Positions 1-10,575 of a stretch of 64,000 nt of DNA are shown here, in pieces (positions within the stretch are counted from its first letter, which is position 1; each line of letters opens with the position of its first letter). The stretch comes from Chrysomallon squamiferum. Its lineage: Eukaryota > Mollusca > Gastropoda > Neomphalida > Peltospiridae. The notes beneath the pieces are model-generated. The model saw nothing but the letters and a program-made list of their open reading frames with translations, was not told the DNA's origin and searched no databases. A program made the translations under genes and the position numbers. The stretch lies in NCBI GenBank assembly GCA_012295275.1, contig CM022670.1:13217083-13281082 (forward strand). The letters are read 5' to 3'.

Positions 1-854
1 TTCCTATATATAATTTATCTTACCAACACTGAATGCAAATAATTAGACACTAAAATTCAAATAACGATACCTCTTTGAAGGTTATATGCAGCGGCATGCA
101 CAGATTTGGTGATGCCCTGGGCCAACTCCTTAGTTGTATACGGCTTAGTACTGAGAAATATTATGGGTAGGAAGATATTTTGAATATATAAACACAGATA
201 AAACATAAAATAAATGCTTTATTCGATTTAAATATAAATAAACCAAATGTATTACGTTCTTTTCTCTGATTGGATGCCTCCCATTTAGATGCCTTCCCCC
301 CCCCCAGCACGCCACTCGTTATGTGGCCAGCAACACCTTTTAGATTACTATTCCATACGATATGACGCTACGACGCATATAAGACAGAATAATTTGAAAG
401 TTTTCGTGACTTTAAGATGAGAGTGAAGAAAGAAGAGGTAGCGCGCCGATATCTTATTAACATAAATGGCGCATTTGAGATTCGTGATAAAATGATTATA
501 TAAAATTATTATAATTTTATTCAATTTGATGTTTTCTTATTATGAATTACATAAAAACTAACTGGACCCAGTGACTTTTTACTTTTCAGTAAGTAGTAGG
601 TGTAAGCATTAATAAAAAAAAAAAAAAAAAACGTTTTCAAGAGTTACGTGACACCTTTTAAAGAATACGGAATTGAGAGTAAGACGCAGTAATCCTAGTC
701 TAATTATTTTACAGTCTTTGATCTCATATTTATTAAAAATGAAACGTTCGGGTGCTGTTCTTTTACCGGGAGAAAAAGCGTTATATTAAATTAGGCTACC
801 TTACGACCTTACCATCATACGATCTTTCTCGGAAAATTGACATTTCTCGATCGA
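1..854. other. Intergenic DNA upstream of the tRNA
   Basis: No coding signal seen. It is AT-rich with a C10 run at 296-305 and a poly-A run near 614-631. The stretch around 280-470 has more CpG than its surroundings, but I see no core promoter element. Confidence 0.6.
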
Positions 855-927
855 GCCCGGCTAGCTCAGTCGGTAGAGCACGAGACTCTTAATCTCGGGG
901 TCGTGGGTTCGAGCCCCACGTTGGGCG
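855..927 (+). tRNA. tRNA-Lys (anticodon CTT)
   Basis: Decodes AAG lysine codons. All four arms fold: 7-bp acceptor (GCCCGGC with GTTGGGC, including G-U pairs), D arm GCTC...GAGC, anticodon stem CGAGA/TCTCG around loop CTCTTAA (anticodon CTT at 888-890), and T arm GTGGG-TTCGAGC-CCCAC. The base after the acceptor is G. There is no intron and CCA is not encoded, as expected for a eukaryotic gene. The internal pol III A box (TAGCTCAGTCGG) and B box (GGTTCGAGCCC) are intact, and a T5 terminator follows at once. It could be a free-standing gene or the head of a tRNA-Lys-derived SINE, because SINE-like sequence starts about 75 nt downstream. The perfect fold and immediate terminator favour a working gene. 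Confidence 0.93.
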
Positions 928-930
928 CAA

Positions 931-935
931 TTTTT
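931..935 (+). terminator. Pol III T-run terminator of tRNA-Lys
   Basis: Five T residues begin 4 nt after the tRNA 3' end, the usual RNA polymerase III stop signal. Confidence 0.7.
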
Positions 936-1000
936 ATTTCCGTTTCTATTTTGTTTGTAATTAATATATTATATATTTTCCAGAGCTGTTCTCTTTTGTT

Positions 1001-1045
1001 TTCCAGCCAGTGTACCAAAAAGATGGTATGTGTTGTCCCGTGTGT
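1001..1045 (+). mobile_element. SINE core remnant
   Basis: TTCCAGCCAGTGTACCA followed by ATGGTATGTGTTGTCC resembles the central domain of mollusc tRNA-derived SINEs as I remember it (CCAGCCAGTGCACCA ... GTGGTATGTGCTATCC). It lies in the same orientation as the tRNA-Lys, where a SINE body would lie relative to its head. Confidence 0.45.
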
Positions 1046-1406
1046 AAAAAAAGTATACATTAAAAGTTAATAAAAGGTATGTTGATATATTGTTATACTA
1101 AGACACGTCGCTGTGATCAAAAGCTTACTTCACAGAAAGTAAATATTATTTCATTATTTTATTATCTGAACACTTTTCACTCACTTTAATCAGCGTCTGT
1201 TTTATATCCTGTGATACTTAATTGTGCGAACTGTGTTGTATAAATATAAATGTAGAATGTATTTTGGGTAATTCTGCGACAGACACGCCCGCTGACCTGT
1301 CAGAAAGCGTGCCCGTCGCAGACGTGCTTCACAACAGCTTGCTCTGATTAGCACGTTCATTTTTTTCCATTCCATTCCGTATTTTGGGTGTGTTTGTATA
1401 TATTTT
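1046..1406. other. Intergenic DNA, no feature seen
   Basis: Unique-looking sequence with a small GC-richer patch near 1275-1330. No exon, RNA or repeat recognised. Confidence 0.5.
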
Positions 1407-1499
1407 TTATACACACACAGACAAACATACGTACATACACACGCACACACAGACAAACATACGTACATACACACGCACACACAGACGTACACACATGTA
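1407..1499. repeat. 32-bp minisatellite, about 2.3 copies, AC-rich
   Basis: AGACAAACATACGTACATAC starts at 1419 and again at 1451, and a partial third copy (AGACGTAC) starts at 1483, giving an exact 32-bp period. The units are joined by CA dinucleotides. Confidence 0.85.
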
Positions 1500-1574
1500 C
1501 AATTTTTTTTTCCCCTCTCATTACCATCAGTGGATGAAGAGCTTTTGTTTCTGCTTTTTAATTTTTTCTCATTT

Positions 1575-1576
<2 letters not shown>

Positions 1577-1622
<46 letters not shown>
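1577..1622. repeat. Poly-T run of about 46 nt
   Basis: Uninterrupted T run. Its length is probably unreliable in any assembly. Confidence 0.9.
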
Positions 1623-1623
<1 letters not shown>

Positions 1624-1978
1624 TGGTGGATTTTGTTATACATTCATTTATTTTTAAAACCCGCTTCTGAGCATTTTCGTTTAATTGCATATTTCATAAT
1701 TGTGTTAATGTTCGCACGTGTTTGGTTAATACTTCTAGAGCTCTTGACTGAAAATAACAACATAAAAAGCCCCCAAAACAAACCACTAATCGCTCCCACT
1801 TGTTGCTTTTCGGTTCCAGGAAAAATGTTTTCATCTACTACGTAAAAACATGCTTAATTTTTTAAGTCACAGGTGAGCACAACATTTTGACAATGGAGTC
1901 AAAAAATACACATCTTTGGAAATTCATCGTTATAAAATGTATCGATCCATTAATATAATTAGATTTTTTTTTTTTAAT

Positions 1979-2100
1979 AATATGTATATATATTAATTTA
2001 TATATATATATAGATAGATAGATAGATAGATACAGATATAGATATAGATATAGATAACGATAGATATAGATACAGATATTAATTTATATATATATATATT
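1979..2100. repeat. TA / GATA compound microsatellite
   Basis: (TA)n flanks (GATA)n and (GATATA)n units, and the block ends in another (TA)n tract. Confidence 0.85.
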
Positions 2101-2897
2101 TCATTTTAACACAAGTGAATATATTTTTCAAGAGGATGTTAACACCCTTCGGTTTTCAAGCAGATCCGCTCCTGCGGATATAATTTGTAAAATATGTTAA
2201 CTGTTTGGATGGATGTTGTAAATTGGTTATGACAGTTTTGTGTAAATTGTCTATATACGTCTGAATCCAGAATAGTTAGCGTGGAAGTAACATAACGTTT
2301 CTTAACGCTGGCAACTTGAGCAACAGAAAAGAGGTTAATTATATTTGGCATCGTGTTGAATGCTTATAACAGCAAAAAAGATTTAAGTTTTCCTTCCGAA
2401 ATCTTTTATTTCGCGTTAATTTTCACCTTTTTAGATTAACGGTGCAAGCAGTGCTCATAGATTTATTTTATGTAAGCTGTTGGGTATCAGACATCGAAAA
2501 CGAGTTGCCAAATACATAGATTTCCTCTGTCGTCATTATATGTGCTTCTTAACTACAGTTCTGTCGGTGCGGTTAAATAAAACATTATTTTCCTCCATTC
2601 ATCGCTTTCTGCCGAAGACCGCACATACGCAACGACGGCTAGCGTTGTAAACAACAACGTCGTTTTCACTTAAACGTCCGACAAGTACGCTATCGATCAG
2701 CGTGCACAAACGTGTGAAGAAGACAGATATTTCGTTTTATAACACCGAGCTGTCACTTATAATTGAATGTATTAAATCGACTGCTGTGGAGAAAAGTAAC
2801 ATTAATGACACTCCATCTAACATTCAGAGAAACTCGGTCACAGTGCAGTCTAAAGTACTTTAGTTCAATTTTTTTTTTTTTTTTTTTTTTTTCTTCT

Positions 2898-2928
<31 letters not shown>

Positions 2929-3419
2929 GGGAGGTGTAGGTTAGTGGTTAGAATGCAAGCATGATCGTAATGTCTTGAGGTGTGTCTACGAAAACAGCGA
3001 ATGTGGCTAGAACTGAAATTGCATCCTTTACCGAACATTGGGCAGCCATCTTTTTGATACTTTTACCATAAAAGGAACTCCAGTGTGGCGCCCCCATCAA
3101 TAAATCCCCGTCTAGCCATTTGTGATATTTGCAAAACATTATTATATACATCAGTGAAAAGGTTCCAGAATTAATTCACCTCGGTACTCTCGAAGAGTTA
3201 CTTCCCTTTTAAGTTAAATTTTCGTTCTCTTAGAAGGTTGATATAAAAACAAGCAGCCACAAAATAATGTAATAACCGTAACTATTGTTCTCTCTTATGC
3301 TTGATCATTATACCAAAGCTACATATAATATATTGAAATAATAACAACAACAACAACATCATCAATAACAACAATAATAATATAAAATCAAATAAAACAG
3401 AAGTAAAACCTCAAAACGC

Positions 3420-3458
<39 letters not shown>

Positions 3459-4535
3459 TCTCTTAAACTATAAATAAGTTAATTAAGTGATATCTCGGAA
3501 AAGAATACTGATACTTTTACTACAGTAATGATAGAAATATAACGTGAATGGTACCTTAGATTCAAATTCTTTTCGGTAAATTATACATTTCGCTGTTTAG
3601 TATTCGTTTACATTTCACTTTCGTAAGGTCTTTGTTTACGTACACTGGCAGTCGCCATTGCTTCACGGAAACTGAAGTCGTCTGCTTTCATTGAAGTTAT
3701 ACTTAGTTATATTTTCGGTAATTTGTTTGAGTATATTCAACATTTAAATGTCATAAGGTCAAAAGAACTAACACAAACACAGCTATTTCCATCTATTTGA
3801 AAAAGGAAAAAAGTTGTGATTTATAAATATATGAAGCCAGTTTAGCACAATTATCTTTGAATGAGATGTCAGAGGTCATTTCTGGCTTCAAGATGACAGG
3901 AAAGGTCGAGGTTTACATCGTTACTACAAAATTAGGTACATCCAGTGGGGAGGTAACTCCGATACTTCCACTCCGTCCCAAACTGTTTATTTATTTATTT
4001 ATTTATTCATTTTATGATATTATTGTTGTTGTTGTTGTTATTGTTGTTATTATTACATTGAAAATATATTATTTCTTTATAATAAACTCATTTTAAAAAG
4101 TGTTCCATAATGGAAGAGACCCCTTTTGTTTTAATATACGAACTCCTCGGAGTGTTTTTATATAACTGAAATGTAAAAAGTAATGTCAGCAAAAAGACAG
4201 TTTGTTAATATTTTATATATGTGTGTGTGTTGCTAATCTGTCAGTGATGAAGATGAAGTCGATGGTCATAAATATTATTAAAATGTTCTAATGTAGCAGT
4301 TTGAAGGATTTATATTTATTTTTTTTATTTTAGATAATTATCGTGCCAGTCAGGAAATGTCGGCTGCAGAAATAATTTCTTTTCGTGTGATCTTTTAACC
4401 GTAAAATTAAAAATCGTTTAAGTACTCGTATAGATCGCTTTCAGTTCTAGATTCAGGTTTTATTACTAAATTATTTTTCTCATTTTCATTCCGTGACATA
4501 TTAGGCAGAAAGGCAAGGTTTTCTATTTTGTTTTT

Positions 4536-4616
<81 letters not shown>

Positions 4617-6029
4617 AAGCGTAAATTAAATGAAAAGAGCGTGTCGACTATGATAAATATTTGTTTCTGCTATTCGAAAAGTTTTCAAATGAAAATAATA
4701 TCTTGGAAACAAAATTAAACTTATCCCCGAGACCTGAAGTAGTGGTTTGCCAGTATTTTAATGGTTGTAACAAAATATATATTTAATTACAAATGGGAGT
4801 TGAATTCTCAAAAAACAACAACAACAACAGCAACAACAAAAACAAACAAAAACAAACAAGTAGAAAACACCAGTAAACTACAGTAAATATCCAAGTATTA
4901 TATTTCCAGCGTACTTAATTGGAGGATTGGAAAGTCAGAAACCTGATATTTTTATCAAGATGAACTGGCCAATACATCTGATAAGATGCAAACCAGAGAG
5001 GGTACGTATAACACAAAGTGTGGGAGGTTGAAGAGCTCGGAATAAGATGAATTCAGTGTAAAACAGAAAAAGGGAGAGGGAGAAAGAAAGTTAACGAGAA
5101 TATGCTTTAACAAATGACGGCAATCGTAAACTGTTGTTAATTTATTTTCTCTTATCAGTAGATGACGTTGTGGTGCGTGAAAGAACCGGATCAAAGCTGA
5201 GCATTCGTTCATTTGAAGAAGTATGCTCCAGGGGTGTGTCGTTAAGTTAAAGATTAACGAGTATTTTCAAAGCTAATCATTCGTAATTAAAGATTAGTAT
5301 TTGCATTTAAAGATTACCCTTCATAATTTACCAATTTACATTTTGAGTTAAATGGTTTTTGTTGAATACAAATAACTTTTATTCGTGGTACAGGCCAACA
5401 CTTTTATTGTTATTATTATTTTTTACTTTTTATTTTTATTTTTATTTTTACTTTTTGTCTCTGCAAATGACAAAATATTGCAGTAAATTAATCGTTCTCA
5501 CACCTTAAATCTTCTCAGCTGATCTAAAGGAGAGGATTAGCTTTTTGCACACTTTATCCGTGTTCGTTGGACAATGTGCATGATCCCAAAAGTGACATCT
5601 ACTTAGAATTTTTAAATATTTTGTATATTTATCAAAAAGCCAAACATCTTTTAATTCCTTATAACTAAGAAGTAACTTATATATGATTTATATTTTTTGT
5701 TATAAGTTCGTTGTATCATCAATATCTGACCTTTTGTGAGTAAAATAATTAAAATCTGTTTCAAGATTTCTGTTTCTGTTGTTTTCTTAACTCATGTTTT
5801 GTGTAAGTTACAGCAGAATATAGAGTAGCTATTTTACCAACATGCTGTGCTATAATTTGGGTATAAGCAGCCGTCAGCTTTAATTATATATTCTTGGAGT
5901 GTTTACTGATGAGATTTAATTTTGATGCATAATATAAAGACCAATATCTATAATAAGTAAATAAATAAATAAATAACATCACAATAAATTGTAATGAGTT
6001 TGTCTTTTTAACTTTTTTTACATTTATTA
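2101..6029. other. Intergenic DNA with homopolymer and microsatellite blocks
   Basis: No gene supported. Contents: a CpG-richer patch near 2610-2720; an interrupted poly-T tract near 2868-2928; CAA/AAT repeats 3344-3385; poly-A 3421-3452; TTTA and TTG repeats 3985-4060; (CT)n 4537-4610; CAA repeats 4815-4860; TTTTA repeats 5415-5455; AAAT repeats 5957-5977. The open frames here are short and low-complexity. Confidence 0.6.
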
Positions 6030-6135
6030 CCGTTGAGAGCATCTGCTCAGTGTGTGGTGAGTCGTTCGATCGAACCCTCTTGGCCGACCTACTGAACTGT
6101 CTCACTAAGGCCATGGTATGTACTGTCCTATGCAA
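6030..6135 (+). mobile_element. tRNA-derived SINE fragment
   Basis: GGCCATGGTATGTACTGTCC near 6109-6130 matches the SINE core I associate with molluscs and recurs at about 60849. Upstream, GTTCGATCGAACC resembles a degenerate pol III B box. It sits just beyond the 3' end of gene A. Confidence 0.5.
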
Positions 6136-6202
6136 ACAAAAAATTACTTCTCGGTAATCATTATAAATAATAATAACAAACAGATTTTTAATAAATAATT
6201 AC

Positions 6203-6208
6203 TTTATT
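6203..6208 (-). promoter_or_regulatory. Candidate polyadenylation signal of gene A (AATAAA)
   Basis: On the minus strand AATAAA lies about 55 nt after the gene A stop codon, within an A/T-rich tract holding further AATAAA-like hexamers. Confidence 0.5.
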
Positions 6209-6262
6209 TATTTTTTTATTTTTTATTTTTTTAAGTTAGAAGATGTAGCATTTTTTAATTGT

Positions 6263-6954
6263 TTATTCGATATTCGACAAGTTCCATATCAACGCAATTA
6301 TTATTACATAAAATGAAAAACTGTTATCATAACCGGCGCCACTGTCTTGCGCAAAAAATTTCCACGCATCGTTAAACCGCGTATTTCTGCTAAAGAAGTA
6401 AGTTCCTTCGTCTCCGCCAACCTTCACCATAATGTGCTGGTACACGCCTTCGGGATTTTTATCAAGAAAATTTAAGTAAATCCCATCTTTGAAGTCTGCC
6501 ACCGTGGTGAGAGGACCCTCCAGTTCCAGAAACATTAACACCAAGTCCGGTCCCTGGTCTGCTAATCGCTTCAGTGTTCCTCGTATTCGAAGCCCGAGCT
6601 TACAGAAAAGATTATTTTTGTCCACAATGATGGTCATGTCGCCAATTACGAGGTTACCGTACACACCCTCGAGGCGTTTTGTTGGTATACTCAAGGAGAT
6701 AAATGTTTTCTGTTCCCTTTCACTTTCCTCGGGCTTCGCCCATGGCTCGGGGAAGGTGCAGGCCGTGGTTCCGTTGAGCCAGGATGTGCCGTTGGCGAAG
6801 ATGTCGGTCAGGTAGTACATGATGAGCGTCAGAGGATCGAAGACGTCTCCTGGTCCGTTGGTGCTCAAGAAGAAGCTGGTTTGAAGGCTCGGGACTATCC
6901 ACAGCATCGACGAGTACGAGAAAAAGTCTCCACTGTGATAGAAGACCTTGCGCC
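6263..6954 (-). CDS. Gene A exon 5 (H-S-G motif, C-terminal domain, stop)
   Basis: Acceptor ATTTTCAG|GGCGC, entered in phase 1. Encodes residues 347-576, starting with the third catalytic motif (FYHSGD) and ending with a hydrophobic segment (YVIIIALIW). Frame is maintained throughout, unlike gene B exon 5. Confidence 0.88.
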
Positions 6955-7865
6955 CTGAAAATATCGAAACGAAATAGCTATCAGTGTAATCTGCTGTGAA
7001 GTAAGCCATCCACAACACTGATGAGTATGAGGAAGTCCCCGCTATTGTAGAAGATCCAGAAGCCTGATGATATCGAAAAGAAAGCCTGTTTTGGGAAAAC
7101 AGCATAGCAGACTATCTTGTCTTTGCAACACTTTGTGTGAAAAACGGTTGACAAACTTCTTACAGAATTTATATTTGGTCAACTGATCGGCTTCGTCATC
7201 ATGATCATCCTTACCATTGTTATCATATTTATTTTAATTGTAATTGTATTGTTGTCGTTATTGTTCTTGTTACTGTTGCTGTTGTTCTTGTTGTTACATA
7301 GATATTCAGTTTTAGACATTTGTTTTGTTGTAATCATGAAGGGAGATCAGAAACCTTCATTGACAGCAACATGGAATTATTTATCTATGCCTTCTTTCGG
7401 GCAGTAAAACATGTTTCATGTCTTGAAAACATGTCCTGTTCGAAGGTAAATATATTTATTTTTTTAATTTTTATATTTTTAATTTTAATTTTTATTATTA
7501 TTTTTAGTAATATTTAAAGTTTTATTGTATGGTATGATCACAGGTAATTTTATGTCTAAAAAGAGACATCTGTTATTTTGGGTTGATTAAGTGCAACATT
7601 TATTTGTTTTTTGTAGTTTTTTTTGTTCTTCTTCACATTGTATTTTATTTACTTAATATTTATTTATTTTATTGTGTTTATATGTTTATTTTATTTACTT
7701 AATATTTATTTATTTTATTGTGTTTATTTGTTTGTTTGTTTGTTTATTTTATTTTATTTTATTTCTTATTTCTTTCTTTCTCAAGTACCAAATAAGCTTA
7801 CATTAGGAGAGACGATAGGAAAAACATGAAAGAACGAATAATAGTATAAATTAAGAAAAATTAGT

Positions 7866-7899
<34 letters not shown>

Positions 7900-7962
7900 C
7901 ATACATACATACATACATACATACATACATACATACAGATAGATATAGATAGATACAGATAA

Positions 7963-8053
<91 letters not shown>

Positions 8054-8452
8054 CTAGCAAATCATTTCGTAGACAGTCACCATTGTAATATCGCGTCATT
8101 AGCCCCATACAGTACGCCACCTGGATGTCTTCTACTGGGAACTGCGGCAGACGCACGACTCGATAATCGCGGAATTCGCTGTTGAGAACTATCTGCTCTT
8201 GAAATATCTCACTGACTTCCGTCTCATAAAGCGACAGCAGGTTCATCATCAGTCCCAGCCATTTAGCCATATCTTTGGCATTTGAACAAATGCCTCCGAC
8301 CGATTCCAAAGGATGCAGGCTTAAATTGAAAATAATATCAGCAAGAAAAAAACCCCAGCAAGATGAGCAATGAAAATACTGTGATAATTACAAAGAAAAT
8401 GATGATACGAGAGAGGCAAAATATGCATCTGCTGTCTTTTATTTTTATTTTA

Positions 8453-8494
<42 letters not shown>

Positions 8495-9353
8495 TCACAG
8501 TCTGATATTGAAATGTGTGAGGTTATCATTAAAACAATGATCAATTTATTCGTTAAAAGTAATGAAAGAAGGTATTAGAGAGAAAAGAAAGAAAGATAAG
8601 GACAGAAAACAAAGAAGGAAAGATACTCATACAAATTAAATACTTCACCTGTATATGGAGAAATCCTGAACAAGAAACTTTGACAAGGTTGAATCATAAA
8701 AATGTGGTTTAGCAATGTTGGACATGTGGAAAAATTCTTTATTTATGATTTTCGTAGACGTCATGCCCGCTTTTTTCAACACTTTGTCTGTCATCAGTTT
8801 CTCCCACGTCTGTCCTGACTTCTTCTCGGCGATGTAGCTGGCCAGACTGAAGATGGCGTTGTTGTAAGAAAATTTGCCGCGAAACGGTTTCGCAACAGGA
8901 ATCAGTGTTAGTCGCCTAAAATAAATAATAAAAAGGCAAGTTTCACTAATTTATTTATTTATTTACTTTACTTTAAATGTTACTATTGCTGTTGTTGTCG
9001 ATTTTGCCACTGTTACCTCCAGTTACTACCATTACTACTACTACTACTATTATTATTATCATTATTATTACTGTTATTATTTTTAATATTGTTATTATTA
9101 CTACTACTACTATTGTTATTACTACTACTACTATTATTATTATTATTATTACTACTACTATTATTATTGTTACTACTACTAATAATATTATTATTCTTAT
9201 TACTATCATTATTATCATTACTATTATCATTATTATTACTGTTATTATTTTTAATATTATTATTATTACTACTACTATTATTATTACTATCATTATTATC
9301 ATTACTATTATCATTATTATTACTGTTATTATTTTTAATATTATTATTATTAC

Positions 9354-9444
<91 letters not shown>

Positions 9445-10102
9445 GACACTTTTATTTAGACATACATATACCGTGCAAGCTACACGCTTGTACATTACAC
9501 TACTTACTTCGCATACTCCTCTCGAGTGATATTTTCATATCCGGCGAAAATTCCAATGTCGGCCACATCTAGTCCAGTTCGATGCGAGAGCACATCTTTA
9601 AGAGTCGCTTCATGGTACACACCCAAGTCGCCGCCCAGAGCAAATTCCTCTCCCAGCAGATCTGTTATTTTTACGTCCCAGCTTTGAACAGCAACAGAAG
9701 TAATCATCAGTAAAGATTAACATTAATAAACATGATACTGTCAGTAATAACAATATGGTAATGTTAATATGAACAGTAACAGTAACAACGTTGTCAGTTT
9801 TGATAGTTAGTGAGAGTAATATTAATAATGATGATATTATTATCCGTAATAAATGTAACAATATTAATATAGTTTTGATATAATAGTAAAAATAATAGTA
9901 CGAATAATAATAATGATAATGTTAATATCAGTAATAACAGAAACGACATTAATAGTTTTGATAATAGTAATTTCCAAAATATTTTACTGTCATAAACTAG
10001 ACATCAGTAAGATGATAATGTTCTGAACAATAATTAAATATTACTACTACTATGCAAGAATGACTTCACATTATATATATGTACGTATTTCTTTCTGTGT
10101 GT

Positions 10103-10189
<87 letters not shown>

Positions 10190-10575
10190 TGTGTTTAATA
10201 ATAATAATTTTCTTACAATGGTTTTCTTCTACTATTTTGAAAGACTTCCACCATAAGTAAGACTGTGAACATCTTGCTGACAGACCCTATATTGAACAAA
10301 GTGTCCTCGTTTACCTGTCGGCCTTTTGGAACATCGGCAAAACCATAACCTTTCGTGTACGTCTGACTGCCTCTTGTAATGGCCAGCGTAGCTCCAGCAA
10401 TACCACGACACTTTATCACTTCGTTTATAAAGCTGTCAGTTTGAGTTTTCTTTTCGCTGGTAATATCAGCTTGATCTGGCGATCCCTGAGACAGGGTTTG
10501 TCTTGGTTTGAAGACAAAGAAGACAGAGAGAAGAAAGACTATCTTCGCAACAGGCATGCCGAATTTACTGAGCAT
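6263..10575 (-). CDS. Gene A: secreted serine beta-lactamase-like (peptidase S12/LACTB-type) protein, 5 coding exons
   Basis: The join of 10575..10217, 9681..9508, 8915..8649, 8319..8081 and 6954..6263 totals 1731 nt (576 residues plus stop) with canonical GT-AG introns. The start at 10575 gives a signal peptide; an ATG at 10557 is an alternative. The family is serine hydrolases that acylate through S-x-x-K: beta-lactamases, DD-peptidases, esterases and animal LACTB. Motifs: S98-V-S-K101, SHRTGL in exon 2, Y195-N-N197, and H353-S-G355 in place of bacterial KTG. Residues ~400-540 form a C-terminal domain with a GVYGNLVIG segment reminiscent of the C-terminal region of Pab87-like S12 proteins. 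N-glycosylation sequons occur at NGTS and NGTT. A hydrophobic segment ends the protein, suggesting membrane or GPI tethering. Gene B upstream is its tandem paralogue. The catalytic class is well supported; the substrate and the 'gigasin-6-like' comparison are inference. Confidence 0.87.
7006..7080 (-). pseudogene. Decayed duplicate of the gene A exon 5 start
   Basis: This segment aligns with 6896-6970 at about 70 percent by eye. It covers the intron end, the acceptor AG and the first ~55 exon bases. On the minus strand it reads GFWIFYNSGDF, parallel to GRKVFYHSGDF, and then loses frame through a 2-nt deletion and reaches a stop soon after. It lies in intron 4 about 110 nt before the true exon and still has an AG at its start, so cryptic splicing into it is conceivable. 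Confidence 0.72.
7641..7733. repeat. 46-bp minisatellite, two copies
   Basis: ACTTAATATTTATTTATTTT starts at 7651 and again at 7697; the flanking TTATTTT and ATTGTGTTTA are also duplicated. Confidence 0.85.
7871..8052. repeat. Compound microsatellite (ACAT)n-(GATA)n-(GA)44
   Basis: ACAT repeats run 7871-7936, GATA-type repeats run to 7964, and uninterrupted AG dinucleotides run 7965-8052. In the transcript this is (CT)44 starting 28 nt after the exon 4 donor, followed by (ATGT)n. Confidence 0.92.
8081..8319 (-). CDS. Gene A exon 4
   Basis: Acceptor AATTTAAG|CCTGC and donor ACAATG|GTGACT (phase 1). Encodes residues 267-346 with GGICSNAKDMAKWL and EQIVLNSE, both conserved in gene B. Both donors of this exon class are non-consensus GTG types (GTGACT here, GTGGGT in gene B). 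A long (CT)n tract begins 28 nt past this donor. Confidence 0.85.
8455..8492. repeat. (ATT)n in gene A intron 3
   Basis: About 11 ATT units between exons 3 and 4. The rest of this 329-nt intron is unremarkable. Confidence 0.9.
8649..8915 (-). CDS. Gene A exon 3 (YxN motif)
   Basis: 267 nt, the same length as gene B exon 3. Acceptor TTTTAG|GCGAC and donor TACAG|GTGAAG. Encodes residues 178-266 with FSYNNAIFSLASYIAEK, the Y-x-N catalytic motif at 195-197. Confidence 0.88.
9025..9444. repeat. Large ATT/ACT triplet array in gene A intron 2
   Basis: About 420 nt of ATT, ACT, GTT and ATC triplets, ending in roughly 90 nt of pure ATT. The phrase CTGTTATTATTTTTAATATT recurs at 9071, 9239 and 9323, spaced 168 and 84 nt, so the array has an 84-bp higher-order period. 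All of it is intronic; the peptide-like open frames are artefacts. Confidence 0.92.
9508..9681 (-). CDS. Gene A exon 2 (SHRTGL motif)
   Basis: Acceptor TTCAAAG|CTGGG and donor GCGAA|GTAAGT. It starts and ends in phase 2 and encodes residues 120-177, including DVLSHRTGLDVAD. Gene B exon 2 matches it in sequence and phase. The acceptor has a weak pyrimidine tract, so its exact position is the least certain in this gene. Confidence 0.82.
9682..10216. other. Gene A intron 1
   Basis: 535 nt. It holds degenerate AAT/AAC-rich sequence (9720-10010) and the (GA)n tract at 10105-10187. No exon signal. Confidence 0.65.
10105..10187. repeat. (GA)41 next to the gene A exon 1 donor
   Basis: Uninterrupted GA dinucleotides. 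In the transcript it is a (CT)41 tract beginning about 30 nt after the exon 1 splice donor, mirroring the tract beside exon 4. Confidence 0.93.
10217..10575 (-). CDS. Gene A exon 1 (signal peptide, SxxK)
   Basis: Encodes residues 1-119 plus two bases. The donor is CCATT|GTAAGA (phase 2). It contains LFNIGSVSKMF with the catalytic Ser98/Lys101 pair. A 5' UTR intron further upstream cannot be excluded, because the reading frame stays open beyond the chosen ATG. Confidence 0.85.

Larger units (their letters stand above)
7081..8080. other. Rest of gene A intron 4: repeat-filled
   Basis: Holds GTT/CTTGTT-type repeats (7200-7300), T/A-rich low-complexity sequence (7440-7510), a 46-bp minisatellite (7641-7733) and a compound microsatellite (7871-8052). 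No exon beyond the decayed copy is seen. Confidence 0.7.

Noticed and set aside
1202-1845. Open frames of 150-160 residues on both strands
   Set aside because: They cross the AC minisatellite and the poly-T run; composition is low-complexity and there are no splice or start signals.
6720-6902. A second minus-strand frame and an opposite-strand frame inside gene A exon 5
   Set aside because: Shadows of the true exon frame, which is supported by motifs and by the paralogue.
3344-8000. CRISPR-like short repeats
   Set aside because: All short repeats here are contiguous microsatellites without unique spacers, and the DNA is eukaryotic.
8973-9529. Open frames on both strands giving poly-Ile, poly-Asn and poly-Leu proteins
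   Set aside because: They are translations of the ATT/ACT array in gene A intron 2. The same applies to frames at 13218-13425, 21223-21420 and 26209-26436.
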